The notes: generated by a model not told the origin, from the sequence alone. A DNA stretch of 64,000 bases from M2408 sp040386975 (GCA_040386975.1 JAZKEO010000007.1:124001-188000), one strand, 5' to 3'; shown: positions 52,896 to 61,471, numbered from the stretch's first letter. Program-made: numbers and translations.

Positions 52896-53411
52896 ATGTT
52901 CTTAAAATATCCAAATGTTACATTAACTATTATTGAAGCAAAAAACTCAAAAGCTTTTAGGACTTCAGCAATATTAGCACTTTTAGGAATTGTTATCTTA
53001 ATTTTATCTATCACTTTATTTAAAGTTGGAACAATTAGAACAAGTGGAGTTGTTATTTCTGTAATCTGCATGGCTTCACCTTTTGCTTTACGTTTTTTTA
53101 TTGATGAATATAGAAAAATCGGTATTTTAAGATTAGAAAAAAATGGAATTATAGCGAAATATGATAATAAAGAATCTATAAGTTTTACAAAAGATTTAAT
53201 AGAAAATTTATCTGTTGAAATTGAAGATTTTGAGGGTGAAACAAAAATTACTGATTTAATAAGCCGTTCTAAAGCAATGGACGTTCGCACTGGAGAAGGA
53301 AATAAAGTTTCATGGACTTATAATAATGAAAATTACACCATTCAATTTAAATTAGAAAATGAAGTTCAAAAAGTTAAGACTATTTATTTTGTCAAATATT
53401 TAACAAGTTAA
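52896..53411 (+). CDS. Two-helix membrane protein, unknown function
   Basis: 171 residues. Two hydrophobic helices (about 25-45, AILALLGIVILILSITLF, and 50-66, SGVVISVICMASPFALRFF) are followed by a roughly 100-residue cytoplasmic beta-rich domain with ILRLEKNGIIAKYDNKESISF and ENYTIQFKLENEVQKV. It resembles PH-like YcxB/bPH domains attached to membrane hairpins in layout only. It lies immediately before a toxin-antitoxin pair, and the three genes are bounded by a short direct repeat. Confidence 0.65.
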   Translation: MFLKYPNVTLTIIEAKNSKAFRTSAILALLGIVILILSITLFKVGTIRTSGVVISVICMASPFALRFFIDEYRKIGILRLEKNGIIAKYDNKESISFTKDLIENLSVEIEDFEGETKITDLISRSKAMDVRTGEGNKVSWTYNNENYTIQFKLENEVQKVKTIYFVKYLTS

Positions 53412-53452
53412 ACATCGAAAATATAAATTAAACGAATTGAAAATTATCCACC

Positions 53453-53483
53453 TTGTTAAATTTGAAGTTTTTTTGTATATTTG
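53453..53483 (+). promoter_or_regulatory. Promoter of the toxin-antitoxin operon at 53.5 kb
   Basis: TTG (53453-53455), a 20-base spacer and TATATTTG (53476-53483) match the Bacteroidota promoter. The surrounding TTTTGTATATTTGTTTAAAT is nearly the same as at the antitoxin-like mini-gene (1965-1984). Confidence 0.7.
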
Positions 53484-53504
53484 TTTAAATTTAATATAGT
53501 AGTT

Positions 53505-53753
53505 ATGATTCATACTTTTCAAATAGATTCAACTAATCCAGTTGCGAAAACTCTTATTGAGTTTTTAAAAACCTTGGATTTTGTTAAATCAACTGATAAA
53601 TCTGAAATTACAGATGAAGAATTTGAATTGTCTAAAGAACAAAAAGAAGCTATTGATGAAGCTTTGGAATCTTTAAAAAAAGAAGGGGGAATTCCTCATG
53701 AAGAGGTAATGTCAGGAATGAAGAAAAAATATCCTAAAGCATTTCGTTTGTGA
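53505..53753 (+). CDS. Antitoxin of the second ParE/RelE-type pair
   Basis: 82 residues from ATG 53505; an upstream in-frame ATG at 53481 falls inside the -7 box and is unlikely. It begins MIHTFQIDSTNPVAKTLIEFLKTLDFV and ends in LSKEQKEAIDEALESLKKEGGIPHEEVMSGMKKKYPKAF. The second part parallels the antitoxin at 41 kb (LTSKQKKAIDEGLKQIEEG, then NENVMSELKNRHPKYF), so the two are homologous. It overlaps the toxin gene by 4 bases. Confidence 0.87.
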   Translation: MIHTFQIDSTNPVAKTLIEFLKTLDFVKSTDKSEITDEEFELSKEQKEAIDEALESLKKEGGIPHEEVMSGMKKKYPKAFRL

Positions 53754-54037
53754 AAATTAGTTGGTCAAAAACGGCTGAAAAGGATTTTGAAGAAAATATC
53801 ATCTACCTATTAGAAGATTGGAGCGAAGCGGTAGTTTTTGACTTCACAACAGAAACTGAGAGAATTCTTAAAATAATTTCTAAATCTCCTAAAACTTTTC
53901 AAAAGCATAAAGTTAGAAATATTCATCGCGTAGTTCTAACAAAGCAAATTACATTATTTTACAAAGTAAAAAGTGATAGAGTTGAGTTACTTCGATTTTG
54001 GAATAATTATAAAAATCCAAAGAAAAATATTTTGTAA
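53750..54037 (+). CDS. ParE/RelE-superfamily toxin, second pair
   Basis: 95 residues with a GTG start that overlaps the antitoxin stop (GTGA). KISWSKTAEKDFEENIIYLLEDWSE at the start and KSPKTFQKHKVRNIHRVVLTKQITLFYKVKSDRVELLRFWNNYKNPKK at the end are the family pattern and align with the 41-kb toxin (VSIYYTTSNNLIQIVRVWNNRMN). The GTG start may lower toxin output relative to antitoxin. The target (gyrase or mRNA) cannot be told. Confidence 0.87.
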   Translation: MKISWSKTAEKDFEENIIYLLEDWSEAVVFDFTTETERILKIISKSPKTFQKHKVRNIHRVVLTKQITLFYKVKSDRVELLRFWNNYKNPKKNIL

Positions 54038-54060
54038 AGTATTATAAATACTTTGAAGTT

Positions 54061-54085
54061 TTCCCTGCGTTAAAAGACACGGAAT
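54061..54085 (+). repeat. Copy 2 of the CCCTrCGTTrAAAGACrCGG module
   Basis: TTCC...GGAA forms a weaker hairpin than copy 1 at 52839, but the central 20 bases differ at only three positions. It lies between the toxin gene and rnpA, just before the TATTTTTG box at 54091-54098. Confidence 0.55.
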
Positions 54086-54090
54086 TTTGT

Positions 54091-54098
54091 TATTTTTG
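54091..54098 (+). promoter_or_regulatory. -7 box of rnpA
   Basis: TATTTTTG is a full TAnnTTTG match, 13 bases before the rnpA ATG. The upstream -33 region has no clear TTG at the standard distance. Confidence 0.45.
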
Positions 54099-54111
54099 TA
54101 TTCTAAGTAAA

Positions 54112-54522
54112 ATGTTACAAAAAATAATGGATCAATCGTTCGGCAAAGAATACAAATTGTGTAGCAAAAAAGCGATTGAGTTCTTGTTTGAAAAGAAAAG
54201 AACGGTCAAACAGTTTCCTTTTGTTGTAACTTATGGAGAAATTGAACTTCCAACAAAAAAGTCGTTTCAAGTAGTTATTTCTGCACCAAAACGAATTTTT
54301 AAAAAAGCGCATGATAGAAATAGAATAAAAAGATTGATGCGTGAGGTTTTTAGAAAGAAAAAGTTAATTTTGGAAGACTTTTTGATAGAAGAGAAAAAGC
54401 AACTCGCACTTTTTTTGGTTTATACGAACAAAGAAGAGCTGGATTATACCGTTTTGGAAAATAAAATTGAACTTTTATTCCATAAACTGGTAAAAGAATT
54501 GAAGAACGAAATTAAAAGCTAA
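54112..54522 (+). CDS. rnpA: Ribonuclease P protein component
   Basis: 136 residues. The RNR signature is HDRNRIKRLMREVFR (67-81), and the N-terminal CSKKAIEFLFEKK and FPFVVTYG belong to the substrate-leader groove. It binds the RNA subunit to mature tRNA 5' ends. rpmH, its usual partner in many bacteria, is absent; in Bacteroidota rnpA is commonly followed by the S41 protease, as here (3 bp apart). Confidence 0.95.
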   Translation: MLQKIMDQSFGKEYKLCSKKAIEFLFEKKRTVKQFPFVVTYGEIELPTKKSFQVVISAPKRIFKKAHDRNRIKRLMREVFRKKKLILEDFLIEEKKQLALFLVYTNKEELDYTVLENKIELLFHKLVKELKNEIKS

Positions 54523-54525
54523 AAT

Positions 54526-56181
54526 ATGAAATTGAAGATAAAAACGAGTTTGATAAAAATTACATTCCTTGTAACTTTATTCCTGTCTTTTCAGAAACCA
54601 CTTCAAGCACAATCAAATGGTTTTGAGCTTATTAAAAGCATGGAATTGATGGATTTAATCTATCAGCATTTGGAAATGTATTTTGTGGATGAACCAAAAC
54701 CTGGAAAAATGTCCAAAGACGCAATAGATGCAATGCTGAAAGGTTTGGATCCATATACCGTTTATTACCACGAATCAAACATGGAAGATTACCGTTTGAT
54801 GACTACGGGGGAATACGGTGGAATTGGTTCTTTGATTCGTAAAATTGGAGAATATACTTATATTGCTGAACCTTACGAAGGAAATCCTGCTCAAAAAGCT
54901 GGTTTGTTAGCTGGAGATAAAATTCTTGCTATTGATGGAAAAGACATGAAAGCCAAACCAAGCGATGAGGTTTCGTCTTCATTAAAAGGTCCAAAAGGCT
55001 CGACAATTCAAGTGAAAGTATTGAGAAATAACAAAGAAGAATTGACAATTCCAATCACGCGAGCTGAGATTAAATTAGAAGATGTTCCTTATTCTGGTAT
55101 GTTGGACGAAACTACTGGTTACATCAAATTGAATAGCTTTACTCAAACGGCAAGTGCTGATGTTAAAAAAGCGTTTCAAGATTTGCAGTCCAAAGGAGTG
55201 AAGGAATTGATTTTGGATTTGAGAGGAAACGGTGGGGGTTTACTCATCGAAGCGGTAAGAATAGTAAATTTGTTCGTGAAAAAAGGTCAAACAATTGTTA
55301 CAACGCGTGGGCGTGTACAAGAGGAAAATCGTGTTTACAAAACTTTAGACGAACCTTTGGACATCAATATTCCCTTGGTTGTTTTAGTAGATGAAGGTTC
55401 AGCTTCAGCAAGTGAAATTGTTGCTGGAAGTTTACAAGATTTAGATCGGGCAGTAATTGTTGGAAATACATCTTACGGTAAAGGTTTGGTTCAAAGAACC
55501 TACGATTTGAAATACGGTTCAAAACTAAAATTAACGATTGCTAAATATTACACGCCATCTGGACGTTGCGTTCAAAAATTAGAATATTACGAAAAATCAG
55601 AAGACGAACGTCCGAAAGAAATTCCGGATTCTTTGATTAAGATTTTTAAAACAGCTAATGGTCGTGATGTAATTGATGGACGTGGAATTGAACCAGATGT
55701 AATAGTTGATGAAAAGGAATTTAGTCGTTTGACAGCTATGTTGGTTGGAAATAACTTGGTTTTTAATTATGCTACTGACTTTTATTTCAAAAATAAATCA
55801 ATTGCTCCAGCTGGAAAATTTACTTTGTCAGACGAAGATTTTAATATTTTTAAGTCGATGGCTTTGAAAGATACGTTCAATTATTCGACAGCTTCAGAAT
55901 CAATGTTGAAAAAAATGCGTAAAACAGCTGAAGAAGAGGGTTATTACGAAGATGTAAAAGCTGAATACGATGCTTTATTGAGTAAAGTCACTCCTTCAAA
56001 AGAACGTGATTTAGAGAAATTTAAGCCAGAAATAAAAGAAATTTTAGAGGGGGAAATCGTTTCACGCTATTATTTTCAAAAAGGTCGTGCTGAAGATTCC
56101 TTTAGAAACGATGCGTATGTGAATCGTTCGAAAGAATTGTTGAAAAAGACGAGTGAGTACAATACTATTTTGAAAAAATAA
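54526..56181 (+). CDS. S41 family C-terminal processing protease
   Basis: 551 residues with a signal peptide ending near QKPLQAQ. A PDZ domain lies at about 95-180 (GGIGSLIRKIGEYTYIAEPYEGNPAQKAGLLAGDKILAIDG). The S41 catalytic domain has LDLRGNGGGLLIEAV, the serine in GSASASEIVAGSLQD (291-305) and Lys319 in SYGKGLVQ. It is a periplasmic protease that trims protein C-termini. A C-terminal 150-residue helical extension is typical of the Bacteroidota branch. It is coupled to rnpA. Confidence 0.95.
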   Translation: MKLKIKTSLIKITFLVTLFLSFQKPLQAQSNGFELIKSMELMDLIYQHLEMYFVDEPKPGKMSKDAIDAMLKGLDPYTVYYHESNMEDYRLMTTGEYGGIGSLIRKIGEYTYIAEPYEGNPAQKAGLLAGDKILAIDGKDMKAKPSDEVSSSLKGPKGSTIQVKVLRNNKEELTIPITRAEIKLEDVPYSGMLDETTGYIKLNSFTQTASADVKKAFQDLQSKGVKELILDLRGNGGGLLIEAVRIVNLFVKKGQTIVTTRGRVQEENRVYKTLDEPLDINIPLVVLVDEGSASASEIVAGSLQDLDRAVIVGNTSYGKGLVQRTYDLKYGSKLKLTIAKYYTPSGRCVQKLEYYEKSEDERPKEIPDSLIKIFKTANGRDVIDGRGIEPDVIVDEKEFSRLTAMLVGNNLVFNYATDFYFKNKSIAPAGKFTLSDEDFNIFKSMALKDTFNYSTASESMLKKMRKTAEEEGYYEDVKAEYDALLSKVTPSKERDLEKFKPEIKEILEGEIVSRYYFQKGRAEDSFRNDAYVNRSKELLKKTSEYNTILKK

Positions 56182-56209
56182 ACGTTAAACAGATAGATAT
56201 ACTTTTTCT

Positions 56210-57760
56210 ATGCTTTCAAGATTTCTTGGCGAAAAAAACGTTTACAAAATTTTATTACTTGCTTATTCTGCTCTTGCTATCGGTTTGGCATTTAATAAAA
56301 TCGTTTTATCCTTAGCCACACTTCTTATTGCTGCAATTTGTTTGTTTGATTTTAATCTTGAAAAGTACAAAAAAGCGATTCAAGGAAATAAAATTATTCA
56401 GGTTTTTTTACTTTTTCTATTTTTACACCTTCTGAGTTTCTTTTGGTCAGAAAATACAGCATATTTTCTCAAAGATCTGAACTCTAAATTGCCTTTTTAT
56501 GCAATACCACTCGTTTTTGTTTTAAAACCCTTACAAGCTAAAAAAGAACTTTATTTTATTTTTGGACTTTTCTTGTTGAGTTTGACAATTATTTCGGCGA
56601 TTAATTTCATTTCTTATTATGGCTGGAGAAAAACGGAGTACGACAATATCAGAAATTTATCACTTTTTCTATCACATATTCGTTTTGGCTTGATGCTTAT
56701 TTTTGGGATGGTCTTGACTTTTTTCTGGCTTAAATCAAAAGAATTAACATGGAAAATCATTCCGCTTGTTCTGATGATATGGTTTTTGGTTTATACCTAT
56801 TTTTCAGAAGTTTTTAGTTGTTATTTGGCTTTATTTGGAGTGCTAATTTTTGCTTTGTTGTACCAAATTAGATTTTCAAGACACAAGAAAAAGTACATTG
56901 TAAGTTTTTCTGTTTTCATCTTAGCCATTTTTTCCTTGGTGTTTTATTTCTTTTATTCGAATGAGAATATCAAACCAAAGCTTTCTGAATTACCTGAAGT
57001 TACAGCTAATGGGAACATTTACGAACACGATTTATCAACGAATCATTTTATTAATGGGAATTTTGTTTTTTCACATATTTGTAAACCCGAATTGTTGAAA
57101 GAATGGTACAAAGTATCCGATTTAAAAATCTCGGATTACAATGTGAATGATTACCATTATTACGATTTGTTGCAGTACATGACTTCCAAAGGCTTGACAA
57201 AAGATTCGCTTGGTTTTCAGTCTTTAACAAAAGAAGATGTTGCAAAAATTGAACGTGGAATTCATAACTACAAAGATGAAAAGGAGGGCTTTTTCTCCAG
57301 AATGAAAACTTTGAAAGATGAATTCAGTGATTCTAATCCAAACGGGAAAACAATTCTGCAACGGATTCAATATTTAAAAGCAGGTTTCACGATTTTCAAA
57401 AAATCTTGGCTTTTTGGTATTGGTTCAGGAGATTTAGAACAAGAATTTAAAGCGTATTATTCGACACACGACACAAAATTATATCCTGAAAATCAACTCA
57501 GAACGCACAATCAAATTGCGACGTATTTCATAAGTTTTGGAGTCTTTGGTGGAATTTTATTTTTACTGATTTTTGTATTCGCGTTCTCACATTTCTATAA
57601 AAACAAACTGCTTTTACCTTTGCTTTTTTTAGTCATAATTCTCATCTCATTTTTAAGCGAAGATACCTTAGAAACACAATTCGGAGCAACATTTTTTGGA
57701 TTCTTTTTCGGAATATTTATTAGTTCAACTCATCTTTTAAACCAAAAAAATGAAGATTGA
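56210..57760 (+). CDS. O-antigen ligase/polymerase-like polytopic membrane protein
   Basis: 516 residues with about eleven transmembrane helices. A large periplasmic loop (about residues 245-420) includes GNGKT-like polar sequence, then KAGFTIFKKSWLFGIGSGDLEQEFKAYYSTH and HNQIATYFISFGVFGGILF. That is the Wzy/WaaL pattern, in which the conserved arginine and histidine of the loop act on undecaprenyl-linked glycans. It lies 16 kb from the polysaccharide locus and could ligate that glycan to lipid A core. Its stop overlaps the cutC start. Confidence 0.8.
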   Translation: MLSRFLGEKNVYKILLLAYSALAIGLAFNKIVLSLATLLIAAICLFDFNLEKYKKAIQGNKIIQVFLLFLFLHLLSFFWSENTAYFLKDLNSKLPFYAIPLVFVLKPLQAKKELYFIFGLFLLSLTIISAINFISYYGWRKTEYDNIRNLSLFLSHIRFGLMLIFGMVLTFFWLKSKELTWKIIPLVLMIWFLVYTYFSEVFSCYLALFGVLIFALLYQIRFSRHKKKYIVSFSVFILAIFSLVFYFFYSNENIKPKLSELPEVTANGNIYEHDLSTNHFINGNFVFSHICKPELLKEWYKVSDLKISDYNVNDYHYYDLLQYMTSKGLTKDSLGFQSLTKEDVAKIERGIHNYKDEKEGFFSRMKTLKDEFSDSNPNGKTILQRIQYLKAGFTIFKKSWLFGIGSGDLEQEFKAYYSTHDTKLYPENQLRTHNQIATYFISFGVFGGILFLLIFVFAFSHFYKNKLLLPLLFLVIILISFLSEDTLETQFGATFFGFFFGIFISSTHLLNQKNED

Positions 57761-58472
57761 ATTGTGTTCCGCTCATCTAGATTCCTTGATTTTGGCTCAA
57801 GAATTTAATTTTGATACAATCGAATTGTGCCAAAATTTAGAAATCGGTGGAATAACTCCTTCTTTAGCTTTTCAAGAATATGCTTTGAGTTTTAAAACGT
57901 TCAAAACACATGTTTTAATCAGAAATAGGGCAGGAGGTTTTGTTTATTCCGATTTAGAGAAAAAAATCATGTTAAAAGACATGGAAAACTCTGTAAAACT
58001 TGGAGTTTACGGTTTAGTTGTTGGAGCGATAAATGAAAACAAAGAATTGGATTTAGCTTTTCTGAAAGAAATTAAGACACAATTTCCTGATATCGATTTG
58101 ACTTTCCATAGAGCTTTTGACGACATTCAGAACCAAGAATTGGCTTTAGAAAGTTTAGTTGATTTGGGTTTTAAACGTATTTTAACTTCAGGAGGAAAAC
58201 AAAATGCTTTGGAAGGAAAAACGCAACTTCAAAAAACAATAACTCAAGCAAATAATCGCATTGAAATCCTTGTTGGCGGAGGAATTACAAAAGAAAATGT
58301 ATCCGAGATTATTAAATTTACAAAAACAGATTCCATTCATTTTTCAGGTACAATACCAACTCAAATTGATTCCGATTCTCTATTTTCAGAGAAAATCTCA
58401 CTTCCAAATCGCGAAAAAATTGAAGAAATTTTGAAGAAAATAAATTCATTTAATAGTTTTAAAATCAAATAA
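57750..58472 (+). CDS. cutC: CutC family copper homeostasis protein
   Basis: A 240-residue TIM-barrel protein: ELCSAHLDSLILAQEFNFDTIELCQNLEIGGITPS at the start, HVLIRNRAGGFVYSD, LTFHRAFDDIQN, LTSGGKQNALEG and EILVGGGITKENV. The family was named for copper sensitivity in E. coli; a direct copper role is disputed. It overlaps the upstream membrane protein gene by 11 bases. Confidence 0.94.
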   Translation: MKIELCSAHLDSLILAQEFNFDTIELCQNLEIGGITPSLAFQEYALSFKTFKTHVLIRNRAGGFVYSDLEKKIMLKDMENSVKLGVYGLVVGAINENKELDLAFLKEIKTQFPDIDLTFHRAFDDIQNQELALESLVDLGFKRILTSGGKQNALEGKTQLQKTITQANNRIEILVGGGITKENVSEIIKFTKTDSIHFSGTIPTQIDSDSLFSEKISLPNREKIEEILKKINSFNSFKIK

Positions 58473-58603
58473 AACTAAGATTTCTCAGTTTCTCAGTGGT
58501 AAAAAAGAAAATTATATTTTTATGTTTCTTTTTTTAAATTTTCACGATTGATAGGATTTATTTCCTTTAAAATTTTATCTTTGTGTAACATAATTTTTTT
58601 TCC

Positions 58604-60253
58604 ATGCTTCGCTCCCTAAACATTCAAAATTTTGCTTTAATTTCAGAATTAACCTTGGATTTTGAGAATGGTTTTACCGTTTTTACTGGTGAAACAGGTT
58701 CTGGGAAATCCATTTTATTGGGAGCATTGAATTTAATTTTGGGAGAAAGAGCAGATTATTCTGTTATTCGCGATGAAAATCAAAAAACCATTGTTGAAGC
58801 TATTTTTAAGATCAATGAATATAAATTAGAACAATTTTTCAGCGACAATGATTTGGATTTTTCAGATGAGGTAATTATTCGCCGTGAAATTACGAATCAA
58901 GGAAAATCAAGAGCTTTTATCAATGATTCTCCTGTTCAATTGACGGTTTTAAAAGAGTTTTCTGAAAAATTGATTCACATTCATTCTCAGCATCATACCT
59001 TAGAATTAAAGAGCGAATCTTTTCAATTGGATATTTTGGATTATTTGGCTGATACGATTGAATTGAGAAAGGATTTTAAACTGGATTTCTCGGCTTATAA
59101 AAACTTAAGTAAAGTACTTTCTGAGAAGAAAACGATTCTCTCAAAAGCTTTGCTAGAAGAAGATTATGTCAATTTTCAACTAGTTGAATTAGAGAAATTA
59201 AACATTGACAAAATTTCCTATTTGGAAATGGAAACTGAATTGGAACAAATGGATCATTTGGATAGCATCAAAGAATCATTTGCAACAATTTTTGCTGGAA
59301 TTTCGGAAGAAAATCAGATTTTGGATAGACTTTCTTCAATTAAAAACTCTCTTGAGAAAAATAAGAATTTACATGCAGAATTAGCTTCCTTTTCTGAGCG
59401 CATAAAAAGTATTTCTTTGGAATTAAAGGATATTTCGGCTGAATCTGAGAATTTGTTGGAAAGTTTACAAGCAAATCCAGCTCGAAAATTTGAATTGGAG
59501 AATTTATTGTCGGCTTACAACTCAGCTTTAATAAAACATAATTGTAAAAATCAAGAGGAGCTTTTAGCGATTTATTCTCAGTTTCGCTTGAATGAAAGTT
59601 CTACTTCGGATTTAAAAAATGAAATTGAAGTCTTAGAGAAAAACTTAATGATTTCTGAGAAAACAATTTCAGAAAAAGGAGAAAAATTACATCTTTTAAG
59701 AATTAAATCGAGTTCAAAAATTGAAAAAGAGTTAACAGCGATTTTAGTTGACTTAAAAATGGAAAAATCTGTTGTTCAGTTTGAAATTTCGAAACTAGAT
59801 ACGCCAACGGAAACTGGTTTTTCAAAAATGAGCTTGAATTTCAGTCCAAATATAGGAATCGCTCCAAAGCCTATTGATAAAGTTGCCAGTGGTGGTGAAT
59901 TATCGCGTTTTATGTTGGCAGTTCAATTGTTGATGTCACACAAAAAAATGCTTCCAACCTTGATTTTTGACGAAATTGACACAGGAGTTTCTGGTGAAGT
60001 TGCCCAAAAAATTGGTGAATTATTGCGAAAAATGGGAAGTACACTCCAGGTGATGGCTATTACACATTTACCACAAGTGGCAGCCAAAGGAAATGCTCAT
60101 TTTAAAGTGACAAAATCTGACGCCAAAGGAAAAACGGAGACGGAAGTTGTTTCGCTCAGCAAAGATGAACGAACAGTTGAAATCGCTCGTTTGATGAGCG
60201 GCGAAGTGATAAATGAAGCCGCAATTTTGAATGCTAAGGAATTAATGAATTAG
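58604..60253 (+). CDS. recN: DNA repair protein RecN
   Basis: A 549-residue SMC-like ATPase. Walker A GETGSGKSILLGALNLILG begins at 29. A long coiled coil spans about 160-360. The C-terminal ABC signature VASGGELSRFMLAVQLL and Walker B PTLIFDEIDTGVSGEVA complete the head, with the D-loop in ITHLPQVAAKGN. It acts on double-strand breaks with RecA. A TATCTTTG box at 58576-58583 lies 20 bases before the start. Length is normal. Confidence 0.96.
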   Translation: MLRSLNIQNFALISELTLDFENGFTVFTGETGSGKSILLGALNLILGERADYSVIRDENQKTIVEAIFKINEYKLEQFFSDNDLDFSDEVIIRREITNQGKSRAFINDSPVQLTVLKEFSEKLIHIHSQHHTLELKSESFQLDILDYLADTIELRKDFKLDFSAYKNLSKVLSEKKTILSKALLEEDYVNFQLVELEKLNIDKISYLEMETELEQMDHLDSIKESFATIFAGISEENQILDRLSSIKNSLEKNKNLHAELASFSERIKSISLELKDISAESENLLESLQANPARKFELENLLSAYNSALIKHNCKNQEELLAIYSQFRLNESSTSDLKNEIEVLEKNLMISEKTISEKGEKLHLLRIKSSSKIEKELTAILVDLKMEKSVVQFEISKLDTPTETGFSKMSLNFSPNIGIAPKPIDKVASGGELSRFMLAVQLLMSHKKMLPTLIFDEIDTGVSGEVAQKIGELLRKMGSTLQVMAITHLPQVAAKGNAHFKVTKSDAKGKTETEVVSLSKDERTVEIARLMSGEVINEAAILNAKELMN

Positions 60254-60285
60254 GAAATATTTAATCTTTTTCTTACATTTAATCT

Positions 60286-60450
60286 ATGGAAAAGCCAAAA
60301 AAATCTGAAAAAACAGAAAAATCAGAGTTAATTGTAACACAAATTACGATGCAGGAAATTTGGGCTGCAACAAAACCAATTGTTCATAAAAACAAAAAGA
60401 AATATACAAGAAAGCCAAAACATCCAGATCCAAAAAGTGATGATGTTTGA
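60286..60450 (+). CDS. Lysine-rich 54-residue protein
   Basis: A short frame not assigned to any family. It starts MEKPKKSEKTEKSELIVTQI, has a middle helix TMQEIWAATKP, and a basic tail (HKNKKKYTRKPKHPDPK). It lies 32 bp after recN on the same strand. Lys, Arg and His make up roughly a third of the residues, so nucleic acid or ribosome contact is possible. There is no membrane segment. That it is real is inferred from its position, its composition, its ATG and the low chance of an open frame with this bias. Confidence 0.5.
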   Translation: MEKPKKSEKTEKSELIVTQITMQEIWAATKPIVHKNKKKYTRKPKHPDPKSDDV

Positions 60451-60499
60451 TATTAGTAAAAATTATACTTACCGTGGTAAATAAATAAAAAATAATCCT

Positions 60500-60507
60500 T
60501 AACTTTG
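60500..60507 (+). promoter_or_regulatory. -7 box of the pirin gene
   Basis: TAACTTTG matches TAnnTTTG, 19 bases before the ATG at 60527. The existence of a promoter here supports the long start rather than the internal ATG at 60692. Confidence 0.5.
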
Positions 60508-60526
60508 ATATATAAAAAGTAAAATC

Positions 60527-61405
60527 ATGGATAGAAAAGATTTTGTTAAGAAGTCATTGATTGGAGTTGCAAGTTCGGCTTTGATTCCAGAGATGATTCG
60601 TGCGACAAATGTTAGACCTAAGAAATCTGACTACGATGAGATGAAAAAACAAGTTGGATTTAATCATTTACCTAATAAAGAAGAAAAAACGATGAACTCA
60701 GTATTCCACAAAGCAAATACCAGAGGTGCAGCAAACCATGGATGGCTCGACGCAAGACATTCCTTTAGTTTTGCAAATTATTACAACCCAGAAAGAATGA
60801 ATTTTGGTGTTTTACGTGTTTTGAATGACGATAAAATTTCAGGAGGAATGGGCTTTGGAACGCATCCACACGATAACATGGAAATCATTACCATTCCTTT
60901 GGAGGGCGATTTGGCTCACAAAGACAACATGGGAAATGGGACAACCATTAAATCGGGAGACGTGCAAGTTATGAGTGCGGGAACAGGAGTTTTGCACAGC
61001 GAATTTAATGCAAACGCTGAAGATTTATGTAAATTATTGCAAATTTGGGTTTTTCCGAATAAAAAGCAAGTTGAACCACGTTACGATCAAATCACTTTGG
61101 ATAAGGAGAAAATGAAAAACAATTTTCTTCAAATTTTATCACCAAACAAAGATGATGATGGCGTTTGGATTCATCAAAATGCCTGGTTCCATTTAGGAGA
61201 ATTTGATGCAAATAAAGATTTTTCGTATGAATTAAAAGATAAATCAAATGGCGTTTACGTATTTCTAATTTCAGGAAATATCATGGCAAATGAACAAGAA
61301 TTGGAACAAAGAGATGCTTACGGAGTTTGGAATACAAACGAAATTAGCTTTAAAACGAAAGCAGATTCTAAAATTTTGTTGTTGGAAGTTCCAATGGGAA
61401 TGTAG
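60527..61405 (+). CDS. Pirin family protein with an N-terminal export-like leader
   Basis: 292 residues. The pirin double-cupin core starts at residue 56 (MNSVFHKANTRGAANHGWLDARHSFSFANYYNP), with metal ligands in GFGTHPHDNMEIITIPLEG and GTGVLHSEFNA. Residues 1-55 are extra: MDRKDFVKKSLIGVASSALIPEM resembles a Tat leader with the pair Arg-Lys, then a polar spacer. Ordinary bacterial pirins begin near residue 56 and are cytoplasmic; some act as quercetin dioxygenases. The promoter placement favours the long form. Exported pirin is inference. Confidence 0.88.
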   Translation: MDRKDFVKKSLIGVASSALIPEMIRATNVRPKKSDYDEMKKQVGFNHLPNKEEKTMNSVFHKANTRGAANHGWLDARHSFSFANYYNPERMNFGVLRVLNDDKISGGMGFGTHPHDNMEIITIPLEGDLAHKDNMGNGTTIKSGDVQVMSAGTGVLHSEFNANAEDLCKLLQIWVFPNKKQVEPRYDQITLDKEKMKNNFLQILSPNKDDDGVWIHQNAWFHLGEFDANKDFSYELKDKSNGVYVFLISGNIMANEQELEQRDAYGVWNTNEISFKTKADSKILLLEVPMGM

Positions 61406-61420
61406 TATTTATTGAACACA

Positions 61421-61456
61421 AAAAAGTCCTTAATTTCAACTAATTAAGGACTTTTT
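61421..61456. terminator. Bidirectional terminator between the pirin and phosphohexomutase genes
   Basis: AAAAAGTCCTTAAT, an 8-base loop and ATTAAGGACTTTTT form a perfect 14-bp stem with A- and T-run flanks, serving both convergent genes. Confidence 0.88.
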
Positions 61457-61471
61457 TTATGCTTTTTGATT

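Noticed and set aside
52844..53290. 148-codon reverse frame opposite the two-helix membrane protein
   Set aside because: The forward frame has clear membrane helices and a natural start. The reverse frame runs into the hairpin terminator region.
58473..58575. TTTCTCAGTTTCTCAGTGG short repeat between cutC and recN as a mobile element
   Set aside because: Only one tandem pair of TTTCTCAG was found, with no second copy elsewhere in the window. It is too short to call.
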